Source of the DNA: Planctomycetota bacterium
Lineage (GTDB): Bacteria > Planctomycetota > Phycisphaerae > UBA1845 > CAIVHJ01
Length of the DNA stretch: 9,648 nucleotides
NCBI GenBank assembly: GCA_022573485.1
Contig: JACZTW010000139.1
Location: 1 to 9,648, forward strand
Reading direction: 5' to 3'
Below the pieces are notes generated by a model. That model was not told where the DNA came from, searched no databases, and was given only the letters and a program-made list of their open reading frames with translations. Positions 1 to 5,902 of the stretch are shown one piece after another (the first letter of the stretch is position 1; the number at the start of each line of letters is the position of its first letter). Made by a program: the position numbers and the translations under genes.

Positions 1-562
1 GATCATCGACCCAGGCAGACCCGTCGCCCTTGAGCAGCATCCCGAAACACATCGTCGCCGCCTCAGCCGGAACGTCGAGGACCACTTCGTGCCGTTTCCA
101 TCCTGTCGTCCCGTGGACGCGCCGGTTCCGCATGTTGTCAAAGGCGATCACGCCGCCATCGGTGCCCTCGATCCGCATCCAAAGCGCTGCCCTCCCGGTG
201 AGGGCTTTCTCGGTTCGCAGGTAGCCTCGATAACGCACGCGCTTCCCGCGGTACTGCTCCGCCTCGATGCACTGCGTGAGCGATCCAAAGCCGCGCGAAC
301 TGGCCTTCATGTTCCCTGTATAGCGAATTCGTCCACTGCACCGGCCCGTCTTGGCGGCTTCTGCGTCTGAAGCCAACTCGTAACCCTCGCCGCCGCCGCG
401 CCAGCCGTTCGGAATGCCCGGGGGATCAGCAAACGCCTCGAAGTCGAGATTGAGCGCCGTTTCGCCGCGTTCTTTCTTCGGCGGCTGCGCCCACACCGCA
501 TGGTCTACACAGGCCCAGAGCACGGCTGCTCCAAGAAAGAATACCGTTCTTTGCTTGACCAT
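1..562 (-). CDS. Secreted protein with S41-peptidase-type N-terminal beta-domain (3' end cut by window)
   Basis: The frame is open from ATG at 562 to the window edge (187 codons seen, no stop). AAGGAG at 570-575 lies 7 nt upstream and fixes this ATG over an in-frame ATG at 568. Residues 1-25 form a Sec signal peptide (charged MVKQR, hydrophobic core, cleavage after VWA-Q). Residues about 35-187 resemble the galactose-binding-like domain that precedes the catalytic part in many S41 peptidases and some erythromycin-esterase-like proteins: an NxxFE-like start, GWRGGGEGYEL, SLTQCI, an RYRGYLRT strand, ALWMRIEG, AFDNM, GTTGWKRHEVVLDVP, and GDGSAWVDD. That assignment is from remembered family patterns. 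The catalytic region would lie beyond base 1, so the enzymatic class is unknown. The protein probably acts in the periplasm or cell envelope. The 38-aa peptide gene 23 nt upstream is in the same direction and may be cotranscribed. Confidence 0.8.
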   Translation of the reverse strand, partial: MVKQRTVFFLGAAVLWACVDHAVWAQPPKKERGETALNLDFEAFADPPGIPNGWRGGGEGYELASDAEAAKTGRCSGRIRYTGNMKASSRGFGSLTQCIEAEQYRGKRVRYRGYLRTEKALTGRAALWMRIEGTDGGVIAFDNMRNRRVHGTTGWKRHEVVLDVPAEAATMCFGMLLKGDGSAWVDD

Positions 563-585
563 AATCATTCTCCTTTGAGGGTTTG

Positions 586-702
586 TTAAGGTGCGCATGA
601 TAATACGAAAGCCCCCACGTCCACCGCCACGAACCACACATACAGCCTCACGCTGAGCAGCCGGGCGACGAGCGAAAGGATCATGAGGGTCTTGCGAAAC
701 AT
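586..702 (-). CDS. Putative 38-aa membrane peptide
   Basis: An ATG at 702 opens 38 codons ending in TAA at 586-588. The peptide starts MFRKTLMILSLVARLLSV and is mostly hydrophobic with basic residues at the N terminus, so it could form one membrane helix. Short proteins beginning with MFRKTL plus a leucine-rich helix are, as I recall, frequent in planctomycete genomes, often 50-120 aa long. This one may be intact and tiny, or a decayed remnant of a longer gene. No convincing Shine-Dalgarno sequence precedes the ATG, and heptamer repeats begin only 8 nt upstream, which could have replaced the original leader. It lies 23 nt before the secreted-protein gene ending at 562. No function can be assigned. 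Confidence 0.35.
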   Translation of the reverse strand: MFRKTLMILSLVARLLSVRLYVWFVAVDVGAFVLSCAP

Positions 703-709
703 GGGATCA

Positions 710-737
710 GCAGTAAGCAGTAAGTCGTAAGCAGTAA
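710..737 (+). repeat. Four tandem heptamers, GCAGTAA-type
   Basis: The units are GCAGTAA, GCAGTAA, GTCGTAA and GCAGTAA. A related run lies at 1819-1839 in opposite orientation, beyond the RAYT/REP region. Directly after this run, 737-753 forms a 7-bp hairpin (AAGTCGC, CCT loop, GCGACTT) without a T tract. The 7-bp period resembles the short tandem heptamer repeats known from cyanobacteria and other bacteria. Confidence 0.75.
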
Positions 738-863
738 AGTCGCCCTGCGACTTCTTCTACCTAAACGCATTCTACCCGCGAAAGCGGCCAAGAAAGATCG
801 CGGAATCTGGAAAAAGAGCGAAATTGGCGATGAATCCGCATCAGGAGGTCTTTACGGGAGGAC

Positions 864-1007
864 TCCGCCCCGGGAACGCGGCGGAAGTGCAGAACCCGCC
901 TCAAGGACGAGGCGGAAATGGAGGAACCGCCGCGGGGACGCGGCGGCTCGCGGAGTAGGGACAGGCGGTTTTGGGGGCATCGGCGAGGCGGACCGTCCTC
1001 GGTCCGC
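864..1007 (+). repeat. REP-like palindrome cluster, copy A (upstream of RAYT gene)
   Basis: Four hairpins follow one another. 864-885 pairs TCCGCC with GGCGGA. 896-915 pairs CCGCCTC with GAGGCGG around AAGGAC. 927-946 pairs CCGCCGC with GCGGCGG around GGGGAC. 988-1007 pairs GCGGACCG with CGGTCCGC around TCCT. The first three are tandem versions of one unit of about 31-33 bp carrying a GGAC/GGAAC core followed by G-rich GCGGCGG. A GTAG tetranucleotide, the signature recognised next to REP hairpins by TnpA-REP enzymes in known systems, is present at 955-958. The stretch 904-1010 is a direct repeat of 1695-1800. No gene is supported in 703-1116; the open frames across it are by-products of the palindromes. 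Confidence 0.8.
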
Positions 1008-1116
1008 ATTCCCCGGCGAAATCGACCATCTCCGGTTTGCATTTCATCGCTGTGTACGCGGCGAAGGGGATCGATGATTTCGCAGAAGACCAACGACCTC
1101 GATATACTCGTCCATC

Positions 1117-1626
1117 ATGGTTGTCTACGATCCGCAATTGACCTACTGGCACATTACATTTGGTACGTATGGCACGCGCCTCCACGGGGGGCCTCGCCTC
1201 ACGGTTGATCGCCGGCACAACCGACGAGGCACGCCGTTCATCGAGGATGACGCCGAGCGATCGATGAGTGAACGAAATCGTATGAAAGGGGCGCCCATTT
1301 TCCTGGTCGCCGCCCACCGCACGCTCATCGAAACCCGCTTGCCCTCATTGTGCATGCGTGGTGGGTGGTTGTTTGTGGCTGCTGCGGCGGAATCGGATCA
1401 TGTCCATCTACTTTGTGGCGCGGATCGAGCGGTGCATGGGAAGCAGATCCGGGCGCTGCTGAAGCGTTGGCTCACGCAAGCACTGAATGACCAGTGGCCC
1501 GCGTCGCTGAGGAGTCCGTGGTGGGCAGACGGCGGATCAACCAAACCGATCGACAATGCCCGTTACTTCCGAAACGTATGCGTGTACATCGAGAAGCAAC
1601 AATGCGGTCGTCGATTGGGAGAGTGA
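1117..1626 (+). CDS. RAYT-type transposase (Y1/HUH, IS200-like fold)
   Basis: The 169-aa protein has the order of motifs expected for a REP-associated tyrosine transposase: an N-terminal beta strand (LTYWHITFGTYGTRLHG, residues 8-24), the metal-binding HUH pair in SDHVHLLCGAD (H95, H97), a basic helix (GKQIRALLKRWLTQAL, 108-123), WWADGGSTK (135-143), and a C-terminal helix with candidate catalytic tyrosines Y150 and Y157 (ARYFRNVCVYIEKQQ). Known members nick and rejoin single-stranded REP DNA via the tyrosine. ATG 1117 has no Shine-Dalgarno sequence; a TATACT box at 1103-1108 lies so close that a leaderless or very short-leader transcript is possible. It ends in TGA. REP-like hairpin clusters flank it on both sides. 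The next ATG in frame is at residue 50, inside the domain, so 1117 is the best start. Confidence 0.75.
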   Translation: MVVYDPQLTYWHITFGTYGTRLHGGPRLTVDRRHNRRGTPFIEDDAERSMSERNRMKGAPIFLVAAHRTLIETRLPSLCMRGGWLFVAAAAESDHVHLLCGADRAVHGKQIRALLKRWLTQALNDQWPASLRSPWWADGGSTKPIDNARYFRNVCVYIEKQQCGRRLGE

Positions 1627-1694
1627 GTCTCGGCGTTGTGCGGGGGGATGGGAATGCCACTATAAAGATGCTCCGTGGGTGCAAGATGACATCC

Positions 1695-1800
1695 GGGACG
1701 CGGCGGAAATTGAGGGATCGCCGCGGGGACGCGGCGTCTCGCAGAGTAGTGAGAGAGGGTTCGGAAAAACCAGCGAGGCGGACCGTCCCCGGTCCGCATT
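1695..1800 (+). repeat. REP-like palindrome cluster, copy B (downstream of RAYT gene)
   Basis: This is a direct repeat of 904-1010 with similar length and order. It holds the GGGACGCGGCGGAAATTG unit, a hairpin at 1719-1736 (CGCCGC, GGGGAC loop, GCGGCG), GTAG at 1746-1749, and a terminal perfect hairpin at 1778-1797 (GCGGACCG, TCCC loop, CGGTCCGC). It differs from copy A by scattered substitutions, mostly between GTAG and the last hairpin, and lacks the extra upstream unit. The last hairpin could also end transcription from the RAYT gene, but no T tract follows. No gene is supported in 1627-1832. Confidence 0.8.
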
Positions 1801-1818
1801 TCGCAATGGGAAAAGGAC

Positions 1819-1839
1819 TTACTGCTGACCACTCACCAC
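1819..1839 (-). repeat. Three tandem heptamers overlapping the paaC stop codon
   Basis: Read on the minus strand the units are GTGGTGA, GTGGTCA and GCAGTAA. The last unit is identical to the main unit at 710-737, which lies in the opposite orientation on the other side of the RAYT/REP module. The first unit contains the final Trp codon and TGA stop of the paaC-like gene, so the repeat either invaded or grew out of the gene end. Confidence 0.55.
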
Positions 1840-2639
1840 GATGCGCCGGGTTCGCAGTTGTAGACCTCGACGAGGTCGGTGAGCAAGTCATTCAAGGCTG
1901 GCGTGTGTCGGCCTTGTCTGCCGCCGGGGCCGGCGAAGGTTGTGGCGGCGGGCAGGGTCAGGTTTGCATCACTGAAGACGGCGGCGACCGACTGCGTCCA
2001 GCTTTGTTGGAGCGCGACATCGTCGGCGGGATACAGTCCGGCGTCTGTGAGCGGCTGCTGATCGGCGAGCGGCTCGAACAGGCCCAGCGCTTCGGGCCAG
2101 AGTTGCTCGATGGCGCTTTGCAGTTTGGTCTTCGATTCGTCCGTGCCGCCGGCGAGCTTGCAGACCCAGTCGTCGAAGTGCGCGACATGAAACTGGATCT
2201 CCAGGATCATCTTGCCGGCGAGATCGGCGAGCGGTTGATACGAGGACTTTTGAAGGCAGGGCAAGCGCACAAGGTCGTAGTGATCATAGAAAAACTGCCG
2301 CGCGATGGCGACGGCCCAGTTGTAGTCGTCGACCCCTTCCACCAGCCGGGCACTGAGGCGCTCTTGGGCGGGGCGGGCATAGGCCAGACGATTGGCTTCG
2401 GTGAGCAGGTCGTCCTTGGGTGCGGTGAATACGGCGGCGAGTTTGTAGAGTTCCTGAGCGTGGGCGATCTCGTCCTGGGCGATGTTGGAGAAGGCAATGT
2501 CTTCTTCCAGGAAAGGCCCCAGCCCGGTCCAATCACTGTTGCGGTGGCCTAGGAAGAACTTCTCATCCGCCACCGAAAGCAGCAGGCTCACGAACGGTTC
2601 GTGTAGCTGATTGGGTACTAATTTGGAGCTACTTGACAT
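1833..2639 (-). CDS. paaC: PaaC-like subunit of phenylacetyl-CoA epoxidase (solitary)
   Basis: The 268-aa all-alpha protein matches PaaC (248 aa in E. coli), the structural ferritin-like subunit of the PaaABCE oxygenase that epoxidises phenylacetyl-CoA in the cytoplasm. Recognisable blocks are LSVADEKFFLGHRNSDW (21-37), EEDIAFSNIAQDEIAHAQELY (45-65), ARQFFYDHYDLV (113-124), EIQFHVAHFDDWVCKLAGGTDES (147-169), AIEQLWPEALGLFEP (176-190) and GRQGRHTPAL (240-249). A diiron-type ExxH (E57, H60) is present; E. coli PaaC lacks this pair as I recall. No paaA, paaB, paaD, paaE or paaK is nearby. ATG 2639 is preferred; an in-frame TTG precedes it directly, and a weak AGGAC lies at 2644-2648. A TATAAT box sits at 2679-2684. 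Without paaA beside it, activity on phenylacetyl-CoA is uncertain. It could be a PaaC-derived ferritin-like protein with another role. Confidence 0.85.
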   Translation of the reverse strand: MSSSSKLVPNQLHEPFVSLLLSVADEKFFLGHRNSDWTGLGPFLEEDIAFSNIAQDEIAHAQELYKLAAVFTAPKDDLLTEANRLAYARPAQERLSARLVEGVDDYNWAVAIARQFFYDHYDLVRLPCLQKSSYQPLADLAGKMILEIQFHVAHFDDWVCKLAGGTDESKTKLQSAIEQLWPEALGLFEPLADQQPLTDAGLYPADDVALQQSWTQSVAAVFSDANLTLPAATTFAGPGGRQGRHTPALNDLLTDLVEVYNCEPGASW

Positions 2640-2678
2640 CAAAGTCCTATAAACAGTGCGTTATCAGAATCAGACCGC

Positions 2679-2684
2679 ATTATA
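2679..2684 (-). promoter_or_regulatory. Candidate -10 box for the paaC-like gene
   Basis: TATAAT on the minus strand, about 40 nt upstream of ATG 2639. The hexamer 17 bp further upstream (TATCTC) is not a good -35, so this may be an activator-dependent promoter. The same bases overlap a plus-strand TATACT (2681-2686), a possible second start pointing towards the beta-barrel gene. Confidence 0.4.
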
Positions 2685-2721
2685 CTACGGCGGAGGTTGG
2701 CGAGATACCGACGCAAGAGCC

Positions 2722-2750
2722 TTGACGGCCTCTCTTTCCGCAACTCTAAT
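2722..2750 (+). promoter_or_regulatory. Sigma70-type promoter for the exported beta-barrel gene
   Basis: TTGACG at 2722-2727, a 17-bp spacer, and TCTAAT at 2745-2750 each match the consensus at five of six positions. Transcription would start near 2757, leaving a leader of about 57 nt before ATG 2814. Confidence 0.6.
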
Positions 2751-2813
2751 AGCGGCTTGCAGCTAGAGGGGAACGGTTTGACGAGTTCACAATCCTCATT
2801 GAAAGGATCGCAA

Positions 2814-3710
2814 ATGTCAAAGTTTGATCGTCTCGTATGTTGTCGGTTCGGTTTGGGGCAGTTCACGTTGGCCGCAGCTCTGGTCCTGATGGCATCGGCC
2901 GGAGTGGTGCGGGCGGATGAGCCACTGTCCACAGCATCGCTGGACGAGTTGACGAGTTTCCGCCTGCCGTTCCTCCAGGATGGCGACAGCGGCGGCAGGG
3001 AAGAAGACTGGGACGTCTCCGGCCCGGTGCGGATGCGGAGCGCGGACCCGGAAGAGACCGGCGAGCTGGCCATCAAGAACATCTTCGGCTACAGCACGTC
3101 GTCACACGGCGATGACGACTTCGAGTACGAACTCGAACTTGAATGGGGTTTCATGCCGGATCATCATTTGATCCTGGAGTTGCCCGTCGAGATCGGCGAC
3201 GGTGAAGTCGAAGGCAACGCTGATCTGACGCTGGGCTGGCATTGGCGGCTGTGGCGCGAGCAGGATTGGATGCCGGCGTTCGCCATGCGAAACTTGATCC
3301 GGATTCCGAGCGGCGTGGATTCGGACGGCGTAGACTACGAATTCCGCGGCCTGTTCACCAAGACGATCACGCCGAACCAGCTTCGTTTGCAATTCAGCCC
3401 GTCGTTCAAAGTGGTGAACGGCGATATCCACGCAGGCGAGCGGCCGTTCCAATGGGAACTGTACGCCGGTTTCGATTACCGCCTGAGCGACGCGACGACA
3501 CTGAATTTGAACTACCTCTTCGGCAGCAGCGCGAGCAACGGTGCCAGCGACCAGCACGCCATCGAGCTGGGCGTGGATTGGGACATCGCCGATCATCAAA
3601 TGTTGGCATTGGGCACGCGACTGGGTTTGGACGGTGACAGCGAAGGCGACAACTGGGGCATCAAGTTGAGTTACATCATCTCGATCGATGCACCGACGTT
3701 TGGCGGTTAG
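2814..3710 (+). CDS. Exported outer-membrane beta-barrel protein, function unknown
   Basis: This encodes a 298-aa protein ending in TAG. ATG 2814 is chosen over an upstream in-frame ATG at 2697 because AAAGGA (2802-2807) lies 6 nt before it, a promoter lies at 2722-2750, and the protein then begins with a clear Sec signal (TLAAALVLMASAGVVRA, cleavage before DE, near residue 38). The mature part is rich in alternating polar and hydrophobic strands with aromatic girdle residues: FEYELELEWGFM, HLILELPVEI, ADLTLGWHWRLW, ELYAGFDYRL, TLNLNYLFG, HAIELGVDWDI, MLALGTRLGL and NWGIKLSYIISI. This resembles the MetA-pathway/transporter type of outer-membrane channel, though it does not end in the usual aromatic beta-signal. 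A stretch of acidic residues (HGDDDFEYELE) could bind cations. It is divergent from the paaC-like gene. No substrate can be named. Confidence 0.75.
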   Translation: MSKFDRLVCCRFGLGQFTLAAALVLMASAGVVRADEPLSTASLDELTSFRLPFLQDGDSGGREEDWDVSGPVRMRSADPEETGELAIKNIFGYSTSSHGDDDFEYELELEWGFMPDHHLILELPVEIGDGEVEGNADLTLGWHWRLWREQDWMPAFAMRNLIRIPSGVDSDGVDYEFRGLFTKTITPNQLRLQFSPSFKVVNGDIHAGERPFQWELYAGFDYRLSDATTLNLNYLFGSSASNGASDQHAIELGVDWDIADHQMLALGTRLGLDGDSEGDNWGIKLSYIISIDAPTFGG

Positions 3711-3729
3711 CGCTTCGTGGCCTCCACCC

Positions 3730-3804
3730 GTAGCGCAAAGGCTGCTAAACGGCAAGCCACGGGCTGCGCCTCTCGCTGTGACTTGGTCGTTTAGCAGACG
3801 CTAC
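3730..3804. terminator. Large imperfect hairpin between convergent genes (terminator or palindromic repeat)
   Basis: CTGCTAAACG (3742-3751) and CGTTTAGCAG (3788-3797) are perfect inverted arms. Inside them GCAAGCCAC and GTGACTTGG continue the pairing with a bulge and a mismatch. Outside them GTAGCG (3730-3735) pairs with CGCTAC (3799-3804). The structure fills the gap between the stops of the beta-barrel gene (3710, plus) and the radical SAM gene (3838, minus), so bidirectional termination is the simplest role. There is no clear T tract on either strand, so a dispersed palindromic element is an alternative. Confidence 0.5.
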
Positions 3805-3837
3805 ATATCGTGGTGTCGTCTTCGCACAAGTGCTCTA

Positions 3838-5775
3838 TCATTTGGAAACGAACGTCGGCTGGGGGCCGACGATCGGCAGGCCGATGTGCTTGCCGTTGCC
3901 GTTCGACGGGCGGACCGGCGCGGAGTCGCGTTGGGTCGGCGCTTCGTCGGCAGACGCCTGCGGCAGCAGCGACGAGGGGATCCGCTCGACGGCCCAGTAT
4001 ACTTCCAGGCCGGTGTGGGCATCGATCATGGGGATGGGGGCCTCGATCAATCCGTCCCACATCTTGATCGGACCCTTCTTGAGCCGCCGCGACCAGCGCC
4101 ACAGCTTCGGCGCGGTCATCAGCAAGCCGATCTGGCCTATGATTTGAAACAACAGTCGCTTGGCAGCGAGTCGATCCTTGCGCCAGTTGCGGATCACGCG
4201 CAGCGTGTTGAACGGGTTGTAGAAGGTCGCGTATGCCCGGACGACGTTCATTTGGCGTTCCCACGGCTTGGTGCTCTTGGAGGCCACGACGTGGTTGCCG
4301 TCCAAATAGGCCAGCGGGATGTTCTCCCCGTTGACTGTGTCGTACAACATGCCGTCGCAGGCCATGGGCTCGATGGTTCGCGTGCCGATGGCGGGGGCCA
4401 GATAGGTGCATTGGTAGGACACCGCGCCCTGCTCGAAGAGGTAGCGGGCCTGATTGGCGACGCCGCGCAGATCGCCTTTTGGCGTGCGAAAGGGTTGGCC
4501 GTCGTTGTGCATCATCATGGCCATTGGCTCGATGCCGAGCGTGTTGAGCAGTTTGAACAGCTCGGCCGTCTTGCCCTCGGTCTGGCCTTTGTTGATCAGT
4601 TCAGCGGTGATGTCCTCGATGCCGAACCAAATGGCGCTCATGCCGCCCTTCTTGCACAGCGGCAGAATGTCCTGGTTCTTGTGCACGTCAAACTCGGTGG
4701 CTTCGGTGTAGAAACGGATGCGCTCGCCGAGCGGCGTGCCGTCGGACAGCCGCTTGTTCGCCATGGCGGTGAACAACTCGACGACGGTCTCGCGATTGTT
4801 GAAGAAGTTGTCGTCGGTGCCGAAGAACTCCACGATGCCGAAAGTCTCGTAGATGTGGGCAATCTCGTCCGCCATGCGCTGCGGGCTCTTGTGCCGCCAG
4901 GTGCGCTGGTTCACGGCGGGGATCGGGCAATAGTCGCAATTGAACTTGCAGCCGTGCGTGGCGATGACGGAAGAAATGACCGACAGCTTGCCGACCTTCT
5001 TCGGCGAGCAAGGCCGATCGGCGAGCGTGCGCCGGCGATGCGGCGGTTCGATCATGCGATAGCCCGCGTCGGGCATGGGCAACTCGTCCAGATCTCTGAG
5101 CAGACGCTGCACGCCGGTATTGACGGCGATGAGTCTGTCAGGCGTGGCCTCGGGCGACAGATAGACCAGCCCCGGCGTGTCTTTCAATCCGCCGGCGTGT
5201 CGCGTGCGCTCGAACGCGTCACGGACCGAGTCTCCCGATTGTCGGCCGTCGAGAATCGTCTTCAGCAAATCAAGCATGACGAACGCTTCGCCGGTGACGA
5301 CGCAATCAGCGCCGACGCCGGGCTCAAGCTCGAAGTAGTCGGTGGGTTCGTAAATAGCCTTTGGCCCGCCGGCCAGGATCAAAGGCCGATCGGCGCCGAG
5401 TTGATGCGCGTCGCGCACCAAGTCGTAAGACGGCTCGCCGTGAACCTGCATGGAGGAGACCATCAAAATGTCCAGAGGCCGGCCGTCGAGGACGGCTTTG
5501 CTGGGTTTGAAGTTCGGCGTCCATTGTTGCATGACGAGGCGGATGTGCTTGAAGCCGGAGGCGTGAAGAACTTCGCCCAGCGTTCGCACCGAGCACGGAG
5601 CCATGCGCTTGTCAACGTACCAGTAAGGCAGCATGCGGGTGCGGAAGTCGAAAGCGTAAGCGATGGCGATGCGGAGATCGTGACAATCCGTGCGCTGCCG
5701 AAAGGCTGCGATCGTGTCTTGCAATGTGCCGTCCGGAAGGTAAACGTCGTCAGGCTTGCGACGGGGCAACTCCAT
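3838..5775 (-). CDS. B12-binding-domain radical SAM protein
   Basis: The 645-aa protein has three parts. Residues 1-200 form a Rossmann-like cobalamin-binding-type domain (DLRIAIAYAFD, LDILMVSSMQVHG, RPLILAGGPKAIYEP, GADCVVTGEAF); a DxHxxG histidine motif is not evident, so cobalamin may be bound base-off without a His ligand, or not at all. Residues about 265-470 are the radical SAM core with C276, C280 and C283 in GCKFNCDYCP, which would hold the 4Fe-4S cluster cleaving S-adenosylmethionine, followed by FFGTDDNFF and WFGIED strands. Residues 500-600 form a basic, amphipathic C-terminal domain. This architecture belongs to class B-type radical SAM enzymes (methylases, ring or C-C forming enzymes); the substrate cannot be read from sequence. 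GGAG (5782-5785) lies 6 nt before ATG 5775. It ends in TGA. Its own promoter lies at 5847-5875, so it is probably not part of the HMA operon upstream. Confidence 0.88.
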   Translation of the reverse strand: MELPRRKPDDVYLPDGTLQDTIAAFRQRTDCHDLRIAIAYAFDFRTRMLPYWYVDKRMAPCSVRTLGEVLHASGFKHIRLVMQQWTPNFKPSKAVLDGRPLDILMVSSMQVHGEPSYDLVRDAHQLGADRPLILAGGPKAIYEPTDYFELEPGVGADCVVTGEAFVMLDLLKTILDGRQSGDSVRDAFERTRHAGGLKDTPGLVYLSPEATPDRLIAVNTGVQRLLRDLDELPMPDAGYRMIEPPHRRRTLADRPCSPKKVGKLSVISSVIATHGCKFNCDYCPIPAVNQRTWRHKSPQRMADEIAHIYETFGIVEFFGTDDNFFNNRETVVELFTAMANKRLSDGTPLGERIRFYTEATEFDVHKNQDILPLCKKGGMSAIWFGIEDITAELINKGQTEGKTAELFKLLNTLGIEPMAMMMHNDGQPFRTPKGDLRGVANQARYLFEQGAVSYQCTYLAPAIGTRTIEPMACDGMLYDTVNGENIPLAYLDGNHVVASKSTKPWERQMNVVRAYATFYNPFNTLRVIRNWRKDRLAAKRLLFQIIGQIGLLMTAPKLWRWSRRLKKGPIKMWDGLIEAPIPMIDAHTGLEVYWAVERIPSSLLPQASADEAPTQRDSAPVRPSNGNGKHIGLPIVGPQPTFVSK

Positions 5776-5846
5776 GCGAATCTCCAGGGCGCGTGCCGAG
5801 CAGTGTCTTCAGCACACGGGGGCCATGCGGGTCAAGCTGGGTGAGA

Positions 5847-5875
5847 TTGATAACACAGTCGCAAGCGCCTGTCAA
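5847..5875 (-). promoter_or_regulatory. Near-consensus sigma70 promoter for the radical SAM gene
   Basis: On the minus strand TTGACA (5870-5875), a spacer of 17 bp (5853-5869) and TATCAA (5847-5852) form a strong promoter. A start near 5840 gives a leader of about 65 nt to ATG 5775. It lies in the 127-bp gap after the outer-membrane gene ending at 5903. Confidence 0.7.
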
Positions 5876-5902
5876 ACCATGCGTTGCGCCGGGCGACGCG
5901 AG

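Larger units (their letters stand above)
864..1797 (+). mobile_element. RAYT gene with flanking REP clusters (REPtron-like module)
   Basis: A Y1/HUH transposase-like gene (1117-1626) sits between two direct copies of the same hairpin array (864-1007 and 1695-1797). This is the layout of REP-associated tyrosine transposase loci, where the enzyme acts on single-stranded REP hairpins. Copy A has one extra hairpin unit, as expected if units are gained and lost. No terminal inverted repeats or target duplications of a classical insertion sequence are visible. Heptamer repeats lie just outside (710-737 and 1819-1839). The assignment rests on gene family plus symmetry and not on an element comparison. 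Confidence 0.55.

Noticed and set aside
761..1093. Arg/Pro-rich open frames on both strands in the 761-1317 region (similar peptides recur at 1563-1832).
   Set aside because: The similar peptides arise because both regions contain the same REP-like array. The repeat explains the similarity better than a gene family.
864..1797. CRISPR array.
   Set aside because: The repeats are self-complementary, unequal in spacing and lack unique spacers of constant length; no cas gene is present.
1494..2552. Plus-strand open frame of 352 codons across the RAYT end, REP copy B and paaC.
   Set aside because: It overlaps a clear RAYT C terminus, reads through the hairpin array and then runs antisense to paaC, with no domain of its own.
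2697..2813. Upstream ATG 2697 for the beta-barrel gene.
   Set aside because: It lies upstream of the -35/-10 pair at 2722-2750 and would put 39 residues before the signal peptide. ATG 2814 has the RBS.
3742..3797. True integron attC site.
   Set aside because: The arms GCTAAAC and GTTTAGC break the RYYYAAC/GTTRRRY consensus at the fourth position, and no integrase or cassette array is visible. Kept only as a structural resemblance.
3688..5844. Long plus-strand open frame (718 codons) opposite the radical SAM gene.
   Set aside because: Its translation is Gly/Arg/Val/Asp-rich with no recognisable domain, while the minus strand shows an intact radical SAM protein with promoter and RBS. It is an antisense shadow of a GC-rich gene.
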